NCBI RefSeq assembly: GCF_004339765.1
Contig: NZ_SMGO01000003.1
Coordinates: forward strand, 1 to 64,000
Length of the DNA: 64,000 nt
From: Albibacterium bauzanense
GTDB taxonomy: Bacteria > Bacteroidota > Bacteroidia > Sphingobacteriales > Sphingobacteriaceae
Direction of reading: 5' to 3'
Shown here: piece by piece, positions 27,686 through 36,172 of the stretch
How positions within the stretch are numbered: position 1 is the first letter of the stretch
Layout: each line of letters opens with the position of its first letter
Notes under the pieces: model-generated
What the model was told of the DNA's origin: nothing
Database searches by the model: none
Seen by the model: the letters and a program-made list of their open reading frames with translations, nothing else
Position numbers and translations under genes: made by a program

Positions 27686-28969
27686 ATGAGCAATAAAAGC
27701 ATTTTTCTTATAGGCTGTGTATCAATTGTTATTACGATGTTTTTTTCCTGTAATAACAAATTCACTAACACGTTATTTAAAGGCAAAACTCCTCATCAGC
27801 AATACGAACAGCAGTTAATGGATGCCGGCTTAAATGGTACCGCTTTATTCAAACAATGGGTAAATGCTTCAAAACAAAGCATTCTTCAACCTATATCCAT
27901 TGATGTACCTTATCTGGAAGAAGCTTACTTTGCAGCTGATAAACCAGATGCTGTAGCTTTTATTTTTGATGCCCGAAAAGGCGAGCAGTTACAAATAGAA
28001 TTAGAACTACAGACACTAGATAGTACAAGGTTATTTATTGATTTATTTGAAACAATAGTAGATACAATTGAGCAACAATCTGCTATCTATTCAGCAGATA
28101 CACGCGATTCATTAATAACTTATAACATTCAGGATGATGGCAGATATCTGCTTCGTATTCAGCCTGAATTATTATCTGATATTTCTTATAAACTTCAAAT
28201 CACCGCGGAACCTTCTTTAGCAAATCCAGTTGAGTCAAGAGCCAAACAGAACATTGGCAGTTTTTTCGGTGATGGAAGAGATGCCAATTCAAGAAGACAT
28301 GAAGGAATTGATATTTTCGCTGAAAAACTCACTCGCGTTGTTGCTGCAGCGAATGGTATAGTAAGCAGGGTTGGAACAAACAATTTAGGAGGGAAAATAA
28401 TCTTTTTAAGACCCGAAGGTCAATCAATAAACTTATACTACGCACACTTAGATAGCCAACTTGTAACTACAGGGCAAATAGTAACTTTAGGAGATACTTT
28501 AGGATTAATTGGAAATACTGGTAATGCACGTACAACTCCACCACATCTTCATTTTGGAATATATACCCGGCAAGGTGCAGTTGATCCACTCCCATTTATT
28601 AGACCAGGTAAATCTAACCCTTCAAAAATCACTGCTGATACAAAACGCATTGGAGACACCGTTCGATCAATTAACAGCAGTATGATGGCCAATATTCCTT
28701 TGGTAATAAATGGTGTTGTTCAAAATAGTTATCGGGTTGTATTTCCAGACAAAAGCAAAACGTTCATCTTACAAAATCAAATTACAGACATAAGTAAGCC
28801 ATTAAGAACTATCACTTTAAAACAATCTAAGATACTGTATGCTGAACCCGATTCATCCTCTGCCCATAAACAGAAATATCAATCCGGAATCCAGCTTACA
28901 GTAGCTGGAGAATATAATGATTTTTATTTTATAGAAAACAAATCAATAAAAGGGTGGATAAAACAGTAG
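27686..28969 (+). CDS. M23 family metallopeptidase (LytM-like), predicted lipoprotein
   Basis: 427 aa. Lipobox FFSC with Cys22. A beta-sandwich-like region (70-180) precedes the M23 domain with zinc ligands H205 and D209 in RRHEGIDIFA and H287 and H289 in PHLHFG, so the active site looks intact. The C-terminal part (about 385-427) resembles an SH3-type domain (GEYNDFYFIENKSIKGWIKQ). M23 enzymes cleave glycine-containing or peptidoglycan cross-link peptides. It acts in the periplasm or envelope. The gene ends 10 bp from the convergent isomerase-like gene. Confidence 0.9.
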   Translation: MSNKSIFLIGCVSIVITMFFSCNNKFTNTLFKGKTPHQQYEQQLMDAGLNGTALFKQWVNASKQSILQPISIDVPYLEEAYFAADKPDAVAFIFDARKGEQLQIELELQTLDSTRLFIDLFETIVDTIEQQSAIYSADTRDSLITYNIQDDGRYLLRIQPELLSDISYKLQITAEPSLANPVESRAKQNIGSFFGDGRDANSRRHEGIDIFAEKLTRVVAAANGIVSRVGTNNLGGKIIFLRPEGQSINLYYAHLDSQLVTTGQIVTLGDTLGLIGNTGNARTTPPHLHFGIYTRQGAVDPLPFIRPGKSNPSKITADTKRIGDTVRSINSSMMANIPLVINGVVQNSYRVVFPDKSKTFILQNQITDISKPLRTITLKQSKILYAEPDSSSAHKQKYQSGIQLTVAGEYNDFYFIENKSIKGWIKQ

Positions 28970-28979
28970 AAAAGAAAGT

Positions 28980-29900
28980 CTACATAAAAGCATCTACTTC
29001 TCGATATGCTTCAATAAGACGTTGTTCTCCTTCTTTACCAGTACCTGATATACCATGCTCCATGCCAACAACACCCTTATATCCTTTCCCGTGTAAATAT
29101 TTAAATATATTTTTATAATTTATTTCGCCGGTTGTAGGCTCTTTTCTTCCAGGATTATCTCCTGCTTGTATATAGGCGATTTCACTCCATGTTCTTTCCA
29201 TATTGGCTATTAAATCTCCCTCATTACGCTGCATATGATATACATCATACAAAAGTTTACAAGAAGGGCTATTTACTGCTTTGCAGATCATATACGTCTG
29301 ATTAGATGTTCTCAAAAATAAATCAGGCGAATCACTTAACGGTTCAAGTACCATAATAATACCATGTGGTTCTAATATCTCAGCTCCTCTTCTAAGTGCT
29401 TCAATAGTGTTTGCTGTTTGAATTTCAAACGAATGATTACGAAAAAAAGATCCGGGCACCACAGTGGTAAACTTAGCACCACATCGTTTTGATACCTCTA
29501 TTGCCTGCCGACATCCTTTTAAAAAAATATCCACATTTTCTTGCTTTCCGGCAGCTAATGTATTTGCGCCATTTCCCCCTTTATCCAACACAAATACACC
29601 CATAGCCATTCCTAACTTAGCCAACAGATCACCTATTTTCTTTTGCTCTTCTGGCGACCTTCCCGCCATGCCATTATCTTCAATTCCACGAAAGCCCTGA
29701 TCATACATAAATTGTATCTGATCCAGCATATTGTTCCCTGCTAAATTTTTAAACATTCCATCATGAGGGCCATAGTTTAAATTAAATGGTTGCCCTTCGG
29801 CAGCCTTTTGCATTTCTGTAGCACCCACAGCCAAACCACTGCTGGTCAGTAAGGCTCCTGTTGCCAAAAGTCCTTTTTGTAAAAACTCAGTTCTTTTCAT
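28980..29900 (-). CDS. Exported hydroxypyruvate-isomerase-like TIM-barrel protein
   Basis: 306 aa. The N-terminus KRTEFLQKGLLATGALLTSSGLAVGA looks like a signal peptide (Tat-like layout but with Lys-Arg). The rest is an AP-endonuclease-2/xylose-isomerase-like barrel with the Hyi metal-site pattern: MVLEPL, LLYDVYHMQRNEGD, QAGDNPGRKEPTTGEINY and GMEHG. Cytoplasmic Hyi interconverts hydroxypyruvate and tartronate semialdehyde; an exported version more likely acts on sugars or keto-sugars. Monocistronic by position. Confidence 0.83.
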   Translation of the reverse strand: MKRTEFLQKGLLATGALLTSSGLAVGATEMQKAAEGQPFNLNYGPHDGMFKNLAGNNMLDQIQFMYDQGFRGIEDNGMAGRSPEEQKKIGDLLAKLGMAMGVFVLDKGGNGANTLAAGKQENVDIFLKGCRQAIEVSKRCGAKFTTVVPGSFFRNHSFEIQTANTIEALRRGAEILEPHGIIMVLEPLSDSPDLFLRTSNQTYMICKAVNSPSCKLLYDVYHMQRNEGDLIANMERTWSEIAYIQAGDNPGRKEPTTGEINYKNIFKYLHGKGYKGVVGMEHGISGTGKEGEQRLIEAYREVDAFM

Positions 29901-30123
29901 TGTTTAAGTTGTTAATTACGAACATAATTCCGTGTTTAATAAATAATTGGCTATTATAATTACTGTAATTCACTAAAATAAACGATAATCTGGCAGAAAA
30001 ACAAATACTGGGAGAATAAAATATGAATGGCAGAAAGAACATTGTTAGTTCAATGCCTAAGGTAAATTGAGAGAATATCCTCAATTATTTCCCGGTTTGG
30101 ATCTGCTTAAATCCTGATAGAGT

Positions 30124-30588
30124 TTAATATACCTCTTCTATTATCTGAGAAACGCCATTGAAAACGAAATCATCGCCGCGTTCTTTTCCAATAAGAACCT
30201 GCCCTAAAGGTGTGGCTGGAGAAATTGCCATAAGAGATTGTCCGTGCACTTGCAGCTGACCAATACTAACGGCTATATAAAGCAATGCTTTGGAGGTTTT
30301 AACCAGTGAACCCGCACTAATCCGTTCACTAACTTTCACGCCCCTACATTGTTCTAATTGAAAAAGGATTTTTTTAGCCTCATAAAGCTGACTATTATTT
30401 CTATCAATATCTTGTTGCATCATTTCACGCGTTGTCTCATACTTATCCCCAGCGCTACTTTTTGTGTCATCCTGGCTCGCTTCGCGCGCTTGCAATAAAG
30501 CATGTTCCGCATTTGCTATTCGGCTTTTTATTGCCTCAAGACATTGCAAATAAACTGCATCTTTAAATAATTGCTTGCTAATTTCCAT
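30124..30588 (-). CDS. GreA/GreB-like protein
   Basis: 154 aa. The N-terminal half is a predicted coiled coil (residues 12-80) containing ASQDDTKSSAGDKYETTREMMQQD, and the C-terminal half resembles the FKBP-like domain of transcript cleavage factors (ISAGSLVKTSKALLYIAVSIG, ISPATPLGQVLIGKERGDDFVFNG). GreA-type factors bind the RNA polymerase secondary channel; whether this divergent form does is unknown. Relatives are, as far as I recall, sometimes mislabelled 3-oxoacyl-ACP synthase; the sequence shows no ketosynthase feature. 54 nt after the haem-binding gene, same strand. Confidence 0.75.
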   Translation of the reverse strand: MEISKQLFKDAVYLQCLEAIKSRIANAEHALLQAREASQDDTKSSAGDKYETTREMMQQDIDRNNSQLYEAKKILFQLEQCRGVKVSERISAGSLVKTSKALLYIAVSIGQLQVHGQSLMAISPATPLGQVLIGKERGDDFVFNGVSQIIEEVY

Positions 30589-30642
30589 TTAATGAATCCT
30601 TAATCATATATCAATTAAGCACATCATTAAATTTTATGCTTA

Positions 30643-31122
30643 TTAATTGATTTGAGCTAAATTTATTTCACTTATTAAGCTGTTAGCCCATTCAGTTAAA
30701 AGAGTTCTCTGATCGCTATTTAATTTCGTACCCTTATGAAGAATTGTATAAGATGTCAACGGCATCCCATCTCTCTCCATTTCTTCTTTCAGGTCTTCTG
30801 CCTTTTTAAGCTGTCGTTCCTTATTATATGAACCAAAATCACTAAAGTTCAAATGTCTTTTTCCATCATTAATGTGCCCCTCTAAAAACATTGCCGCAGG
30901 CTGTACATTAATATACCATGGATAATCGGTATTATTGCTATGACAGTCGTAACACGATTTCTGCAAAACACTCTCTACATCTGCCGGAACAGTATATAGA
31001 TTGGTTATATCAGTTGCTAATTTTGTCGTCTGAACGTTACGTGGCGATTTCTTAATAAATTGAATGCCAACAACAGCGACTATAACAACCGCCCAAATGC
31101 TTAAACGTGTATTCCGTTTCAT
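30643..31122 (-). CDS. Haem-binding domain protein (single CxxCH)
   Basis: 159 aa. An N-terminal hydrophobic segment (residues 7-23, a membrane anchor or uncleaved signal) and one haem c motif in SCYDCHSNNTDYPWYINVQPA, which is the signature of the haem-binding domain (Haem_bd) widespread in Bacteroidota. A lysine- and glutamate-rich middle follows. It is probably a periplasmic, membrane-anchored monohaem protein of unknown redox role. It lies between the fabF and GreA-like genes on the same strand. Confidence 0.88.
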   Translation of the reverse strand: MKRNTRLSIWAVVIVAVVGIQFIKKSPRNVQTTKLATDITNLYTVPADVESVLQKSCYDCHSNNTDYPWYINVQPAAMFLEGHINDGKRHLNFSDFGSYNKERQLKKAEDLKEEMERDGMPLTSYTILHKGTKLNSDQRTLLTEWANSLISEINLAQIN

Positions 31123-31260
31123 AATTTAGAATTAGAGGTTTACAATAATATTTGACAACAAAAATTTGCTATACTCAAATATAAATTATAGTATTCTAAA
31201 TATGGACAGAATATGTAAAAGTTCTGTGACAGCTAATTGCCTTATAAAGACATTTAAAAT

Positions 31261-32505
31261 CTATTTAAGCTTTTTAAATACAATAATTCCATTGTGTCCG
31301 CCGAAGCCAAATGTATTGCTCATCGTAACATCAATATTCTTCTCAAGCGCTTCTTGTCTAACGATATTAATATCAGCAGGAATTTCAGGATCTAAATCGG
31401 TTAGATTGATTGTAGGTGGCACAACCGAATGTTTGATTGCTAAAACACTGGTAATTGCTTCAATAGCACCTGCAGCACCCATCAAATGACCGGTTATAGA
31501 CTTTGTAGCACTAATATGTAAATTCTTTGATTTATCTTTAAACAGCTTAGTTATTGCTTTTATTTCGCTAATATCGCCTACTGCAGTAGAAGTTGCATGC
31601 GCATTTAAATAATCTACATCTTCAGGGTTCAGGTTTGCATCTTCTAAAGCAAAACGCATAGCAGTACCAGCACCTTCGCCTTCAGGATGAGTAGATGTCA
31701 TATGATAAGCATCAGCGGTCATAGCTGCACCACCAACTTCTGCATAAATGGTTGCATTTCTTGCTATCGCATGTTCATACTCTTCCAATATAAGCGCACC
31801 AGCGCCTTCGCCCATTAAAAAGCCGTCTCTTCCCGTATCAAAAGGTCTGCATGCAGCTTGAGGATCATCATTTCTTGTTGTCATAGCCTTCATAGAGCTA
31901 AAACCACCTACAGATGCTTCAGTTATAGGAGCTTCCGATCCACCAGTAACAATTACCTTAGCTTTTCCCCAACGGATATAATTAAAGGCATCCATTATAG
32001 CAGTATTCGCTGATGAACAAGCTGTAACTGTAGTATAATTAATACCCATTAGTCCATATTTTATAGAGATCATTCCTGAAGCCATATTGGCTATCAACTT
32101 TGGAATAAAGAATGGACTAAAACGTGGTTTGTAATCATTGTCGGCATATTCTCTAACCTGCTCTTCGAATGTAAGCATACCTCCTTGGCCAGAACCCCAA
32201 ATAACACCTGTATCATATGGGTTCATGCTGCCAAAATCTAACCCAGAGTCTTCAATAGCCTCTTTCGCGGCTGCAAGAGCATATTGTGTAAAGGGATCTG
32301 TTCTTTTTAATTCAGCCCGATCAAGAAATAATGAAGGATCAAAACCTTTTAATTCACATGCTATCTGTGTGCGGAAAGCACTGGGATCAAATTTTGTAAT
32401 TCTTCCAGCACCACTTCTACCATTTGTTAAACTATCCCAAAAAGTTTGAATATCGTTCCCTATTGGTGTTAAAGCGCCTATTCCTGTTACAACAACTCTT
32501 TTCAT
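31261..32505 (-). CDS. fabF: 3-oxoacyl-[acyl-carrier-protein] synthase II
   Basis: 414 aa, standard length. Begins MKRVVVTGIGALTPIG; the active-site cysteine is C163 in TVTACSSANTAI, with the two catalytic histidines in DYLNAHATST and SITGHLMGAAGAIEA and the C-terminal NTFGFGGHNGIIVFK. It condenses malonyl-ACP with acyl-ACP in fatty acid elongation. It is not next to acpP or rnc, where the main fabF of Bacteroidota often lies, so it could be an additional copy. Confidence 0.95.
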   Translation of the reverse strand: MKRVVVTGIGALTPIGNDIQTFWDSLTNGRSGAGRITKFDPSAFRTQIACELKGFDPSLFLDRAELKRTDPFTQYALAAAKEAIEDSGLDFGSMNPYDTGVIWGSGQGGMLTFEEQVREYADNDYKPRFSPFFIPKLIANMASGMISIKYGLMGINYTTVTACSSANTAIMDAFNYIRWGKAKVIVTGGSEAPITEASVGGFSSMKAMTTRNDDPQAACRPFDTGRDGFLMGEGAGALILEEYEHAIARNATIYAEVGGAAMTADAYHMTSTHPEGEGAGTAMRFALEDANLNPEDVDYLNAHATSTAVGDISEIKAITKLFKDKSKNLHISATKSITGHLMGAAGAIEAITSVLAIKHSVVPPTINLTDLDPEIPADINIVRQEALEKNIDVTMSNTFGFGGHNGIIVFKKLK

Positions 32506-32583
32506 TTAATCTGTTTTAATCTCTAAAATTGACAATAATTGCAAAGATACAAATCTAGGGCATTCTACCTTCCTTTCATGTCT

Positions 32584-33822
32584 TTAAAACATCACTTTTA
32601 TCTTCAATCCTGCATTCATCAATTTTACTTCCCTGTCTGATAGTTTACCTACCGGCACTTTAAGAAAAGGTTCAAGAAGAAGTTTTGTTTTACCATAAAA
32701 ATCTTGTTTCTTACCTATAGAGAGATTAAAATAACCAATATTATTGTTTCCTTTAGAATCTGCTTCTTTAACAGGTTCCGTGTATTGTCTTGTAACCGTA
32801 GAATAAACAGTTGACTCTACCCCTGTTTTTGGATCTTTCACAAAGCTTTGTGAAACAACATCTGTTTCATATTGATAGGACTTATTTTCATCCAAAACCG
32901 TCAAAAGTGATACTCCCATAGATGCATAAAACCCATCACTTACCTGATATACAATCGACAATGGAATATCTAGAGCCTGCATAGAGGATTCAACACCAAC
33001 CTTTCGGGTTGAAGAAGAAATTTCAACGGGCTTCATTTCATTAGCTGCATTAATCTTGGTAAAAACCAATCCGCTTGTCAGTGATACTTTATCAGAAAGT
33101 CGGCGTTCTGTGAAAACACCTCCACCATAATTCATTTTATCTGAAATAAAGGAAGAAGAAAGTTCAACCCCAAATTTCCAATTCTCATCATTATTAGGAT
33201 TGCCTTCTCTATTTCCTATGTTTTCAGAGAGGAATACTGGACTCTCAAAAGGGCTAATTAACTCAATTTCTTTTTTGTTGCTATCAGGCCGCATCCTCTC
33301 AGCTTCCACTATTTGCTCTTTCTCTTCCACTTTAGAAACCTCCACTTCCGATGCAGCAATACTATTTATATTCTCTTCTTTTATACCTTTAATTTTAGAT
33401 TCTGCATTAAAATGTTGCTGTGCTATTCGAGTATCTTGAACCTTAACTCCTTTATGAACTTCTATCTTCTCATTCTCTTCTTCCATCTGAGTTATTGGAG
33501 AAGATGAATCTGTACTTTCCTTACTCTCCCTATCATTAGATTTTTCCCTTTCAATATTTGTTATTTTTAATTGACTATCTGAATGATACGCTTTAAATAC
33601 TGAAACAATTGATATTAAAAGAATCAATGATGCAGCCACAGCCATTATTCTCCTAATGCCTAAAAAGGACGTTCTATTAAAATCTTTTGCAGGTATCGAT
33701 ATCAGTTCCGTGGCTTGTTTTTTTTTGCAAAACTTTTCCCAAGCCCCTTCCTCATATGGAAGCTCATAATTCATGAGAGTCTCTCTGATCTCTTCAATTA
33801 TTCTATCTTCTTTGTTTTTCAT
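32584..33822 (-). CDS. Probable anti-sigma-like protein with inner-membrane helix and C-terminal beta-barrel
   Basis: 412 aa. Residues 1-57 are soluble and helical (MNYELPYEEGAWEKFCKKK resembles anti-sigma N-termini of this phylum), one membrane helix spans about 59-77, a charged low-complexity linker (80-213) follows, and the rest (214-412) has alternating strands typical of the 8-stranded OMP_b-brl family, ending in phenylalanine (GLKIKVMF). It lies 90 nt after the ECF sigma gene, same strand, so it probably binds that sigma factor. The combination implies a protein spanning both membranes. Domain names are inferred from composition, not search. Confidence 0.7.
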   Translation of the reverse strand: MKNKEDRIIEEIRETLMNYELPYEEGAWEKFCKKKQATELISIPAKDFNRTSFLGIRRIMAVAASLILLISIVSVFKAYHSDSQLKITNIEREKSNDRESKESTDSSSPITQMEEENEKIEVHKGVKVQDTRIAQQHFNAESKIKGIKEENINSIAASEVEVSKVEEKEQIVEAERMRPDSNKKEIELISPFESPVFLSENIGNREGNPNNDENWKFGVELSSSFISDKMNYGGGVFTERRLSDKVSLTSGLVFTKINAANEMKPVEISSSTRKVGVESSMQALDIPLSIVYQVSDGFYASMGVSLLTVLDENKSYQYETDVVSQSFVKDPKTGVESTVYSTVTRQYTEPVKEADSKGNNNIGYFNLSIGKKQDFYGKTKLLLEPFLKVPVGKLSDREVKLMNAGLKIKVMF

Positions 33823-33912
33823 CAGAATAATTTGTTTTCTTAAGCGATGAAGCTATCATGAGTGTTCATCATCTTCTATTTGTAAGTTACTGAACTCATG
33901 ATGGTTCCATAT

Positions 33913-34476
33913 CTATTTTACAACTGACTTGAGGTATAAGCCCCTAAGTTTTTCTTTTGCTCTTGTTAAATAAACCCTGCTTGAACTGGATGGGATTTCA
34001 AGCATCTCTGCTATCTCCTCATGATTAAAACCTTCAATTTCATATAAACTAAAAACCGTCTTATGCATAGGCAAAAGCTTATTTAAAAGACCCATAATAT
34101 CTGCCACATTCAAGCTATCATCGTAACTTTGGCTATAAGATCTCTCATGTTCATCCGACAACTCTTCATAATAAAGTGTAGATTTTCTTTTACGAATCTC
34201 ATTCAAAGCCGTCCGAACCGTAATCTTTGCCAACCATGCTTTAAACACCTTATTAAAGTTGTTTTCATCATCACAAGTAAAAGATTCCATATGATTAAAT
34301 GCCTTCATAAAACTATCATTTACAACCTCTTTTGCTATATCACGACTGGTTATATACCGCAATGACACACCCATAAGGTAACCCCAATAGTGTTTATATA
34401 TCCGTTCCTTTAGGCGCTCATCAGCCTCCTTCAAGCATTTCGAAATATCTCGTATTAAATCGGTTTCAGCACTCAA
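33913..34476 (-). CDS. ECF-type RNA polymerase sigma factor
   Basis: 187 aa. Sigma region 2 is seen in DIAKEVVNDSFMKAFNHMESF and region 4 in LYEIEGFNHEEIAEMLEIPSSSSRVYLTRAKEKLRGL. No region 1 or 3. Starts at ATG 34476. It is followed by the membrane protein at 32584-33822, the usual position for a cognate anti-sigma factor. The regulon cannot be told; the divergent DUF4397 gene 211 bp away is one candidate. Confidence 0.93.
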   Translation of the reverse strand: MSAETDLIRDISKCLKEADERLKERIYKHYWGYLMGVSLRYITSRDIAKEVVNDSFMKAFNHMESFTCDDENNFNKVFKAWLAKITVRTALNEIRKRKSTLYYEELSDEHERSYSQSYDDSLNVADIMGLLNKLLPMHKTVFSLYEIEGFNHEEIAEMLEIPSSSSRVYLTRAKEKLRGLYLKSVVK

Positions 34477-34605
34477 TTTTACTGCTTAACATAAGTATTA
34501 ATGATATAAGCCGGCATCATCTGCTCTTACCATTATAAAACCCATTTTTAAGGAAAGTGCTACAAAAAATATTATTTAGGTCTATGAAAATTCATGAATA
34601 ATATT

Positions 34606-34635
34606 TTTGAAATCTTTTGTAGCAGATTAGATTTC
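34606..34635 (+). promoter_or_regulatory. Possible -33/-7 promoter of the DUF4397 gene
   Basis: TTTG (34606-34609), an 18-nt spacer and TAGATTTC (34628-34635) fit the Bacteroidota pattern TTTG...TAnnTTTG with one mismatch, about 50 nt before the start codon at 34688. Confidence 0.35.
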
Positions 34636-34687
34636 TACTGTGTTTTGGCAGCAAACAGTATTTATTAATTAACAAAAAACAATAATT

Positions 34688-35410
34688 ATGAATTTCTATC
34701 AAAACTTAAAAAACGTGTCACTTTTAAAAACAATGAAACTGCCAATCCTTTGCTTGGCTTTAGCGGTTACTTATTCATCTTGTAGTGATGATGATAATCC
34801 TATGCCTAATCCTGATACTGCTATTGTATCTGTATATCATGCATCACCAAGTACAGATTCATTAGATTTCTACCTTGATGCTAAAAAAGTAAACTCAAAA
34901 CTTGTCGGTCTTGGCGATAGTATCAATTATGTAGAAGCCTTTATTGGCGACCGCGTTGCAGAAATCAAAGGAAAAGACGGTGCGTCTATCTTTAAAGAAT
35001 CGATCAAGCTCGAAAAAGACAAAGCCTATTCATTGTTTATAACAAATGAAAAAGACAAAGATGATGCAGAATATGTACAAATCACTGATGACTTGACAAA
35101 CCCTGCTGAAGGAAAAGCAAAAATAAGATTTGTACACGTTTCTCCAGATGCAGGAAAGCTTAACCTAGCTGTAACTGGTGGTGAAGACCTATTTACAGAT
35201 AAAGAATTCAAATCAGCCACTGAGTTCAAAGAAATCACTGCAGAAAAACAATCTTTCGAAGTAGTTGATCAAGAAAGCAATGCTGTATTGTTTACTTTAG
35301 AAGATGTGGATATTAAAGCTGGAAAAATATATACCATTTGGGTAAAAGGCTTAAAAGACACTGAAGACGATGCTCTGAAAATTGAAGCTATGGTGTACAA
35401 CAATAAATAA
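34688..35410 (+). CDS. DUF4397 lipoprotein
   Basis: 240 aa. Signal peptide with lipobox YSSC (Cys32) followed by an acidic run SDDDNP, which resembles surface-export signals of Bacteroidota lipoproteins. The mature part has two repeats of the DUF4397 type: IVSVYHASPSTDSLDFYLD and IRFVHVSPDAGKLNLAVTGG. The fold is a beta-sandwich of unknown function in cell-surface proteins. It is monocistronic, with a promoter-like element upstream and a strong hairpin 16 nt after the stop. Confidence 0.88.
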   Translation: MNFYQNLKNVSLLKTMKLPILCLALAVTYSSCSDDDNPMPNPDTAIVSVYHASPSTDSLDFYLDAKKVNSKLVGLGDSINYVEAFIGDRVAEIKGKDGASIFKESIKLEKDKAYSLFITNEKDKDDAEYVQITDDLTNPAEGKAKIRFVHVSPDAGKLNLAVTGGEDLFTDKEFKSATEFKEITAEKQSFEVVDQESNAVLFTLEDVDIKAGKIYTIWVKGLKDTEDDALKIEAMVYNNK

Positions 35411-35426
35411 GCAAGACAATATTAAA

Positions 35427-35469
35427 AAAGCAAGAGGAGCCAATCATTTTGATTGGCTCCTCTTGCTTT
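35427..35469 (+). terminator. Terminator after the DUF4397 gene
   Basis: A perfect 20-bp stem (AAAGCAAGAGGAGCCAATCA with its complement) around a TTT loop, starting 16 nt after the stop codon. The 3' arm ends in CTTT; the opposite strand ends in a longer T run, so it may work in both directions. Confidence 0.8.
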
Positions 35470-35573
35470 AGAACCAATTATATGAAGCATTTTTATATTT
35501 TTGTAACTTAATTATTATTGCTATATTGTTTTCTATACATAATAATAAACCATAGAAGGCAATATAAAGTAAT

Positions 35574-36107
35574 ATGATTGACCTATCCATTGAGTATTTG
35601 TTTCGAAAACATTATTCGCGATTATGTCATTTCGCCTGGCAAATACTCAGCGACAATGAGCTAATTGAGGATATTGTACAAGATGCTTTTATGGGATATT
35701 GGAACAATAAACATACCATAGCAAATAATGATATTGCTATAAAAAACTTCCTCTATACTTCTGTCCGACATGCCTGTTATAACATCATTCGTCGAGAAAA
35801 AGTAGAACAGCGATACCACCTGCTCAATCAAACTGAAACTGTTGAAGAGCTCCAAACAATAGCAAAAATTATCCGGGCTGAAGTAATGGATGAGATTTAT
35901 AAAATTATCCAAACTATGCCAAATGGATGTCAATCGATATTTCGATTGGGATACTTAGAAGGATTAACAAACCCTCAAATTGCTGAGCAACTGAATATAA
36001 GTATCAACACAGTAAAAACTCAGAAACAACGAGGTCTAAAAATCATTAAGAGTAAACTCAGTCCTGAACTATTCTCTCTTCTAACTCTTGTATTTATAGA
36101 AGGGTAA
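35574..36107 (+). CDS. ECF-type RNA polymerase sigma factor (FecI/SusC-locus type)
   Basis: 177 aa. Region 2: NELIEDIVQDAFMGYWNNKH; region 4: IFRLGYLEGLTNPQIAEQLNISINTVKTQKQRGLK. The size and SINTVKTQ form are those of the sigma factors that partner with FecR anti-sigma proteins in Bacteroidota uptake loci. No fecR gene follows it; the nearest one is at 45064-46218 at the other end of the SusC/SusD locus. It converges on that locus. Possible -33/-7 elements (TTTG at 35500, TATATTG at 35522) lie upstream. Confidence 0.92.
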   Translation: MIDLSIEYLFRKHYSRLCHFAWQILSDNELIEDIVQDAFMGYWNNKHTIANNDIAIKNFLYTSVRHACYNIIRREKVEQRYHLLNQTETVEELQTIAKIIRAEVMDEIYKIIQTMPNGCQSIFRLGYLEGLTNPQIAEQLNISINTVKTQKQRGLKIIKSKLSPELFSLLTLVFIEG

Positions 36108-36111
36108 ATCA

Positions 36112-36165
36112 TGTTATTAAGAAGAAAGCCAAGAACGACTGTTCTTGGCTTTCTTCTTAATAACA
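36112..36165. terminator. Long bidirectional terminator between the sigma gene and the SusCD locus
   Basis: A perfect 25-bp inverted repeat around GACT (arms meet at 36136/36141), with GAAGAAAGCCAAGAAC as the core arm. It lies 5 bp after the sigma-factor stop and 8 bp before the convergent DUF1080 stop, so it should end both transcripts. Confidence 0.88.
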
Positions 36166-36172
36166 ATTCGCT

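Noticed and set aside
30589-30642. Hairpin between the haem-binding and GreA-like genes
   Set aside because: The arms (ATCAATTAAGC and GCTTATTAATTGAT) pair only with a bulge in AT-rich sequence; too weak to call.
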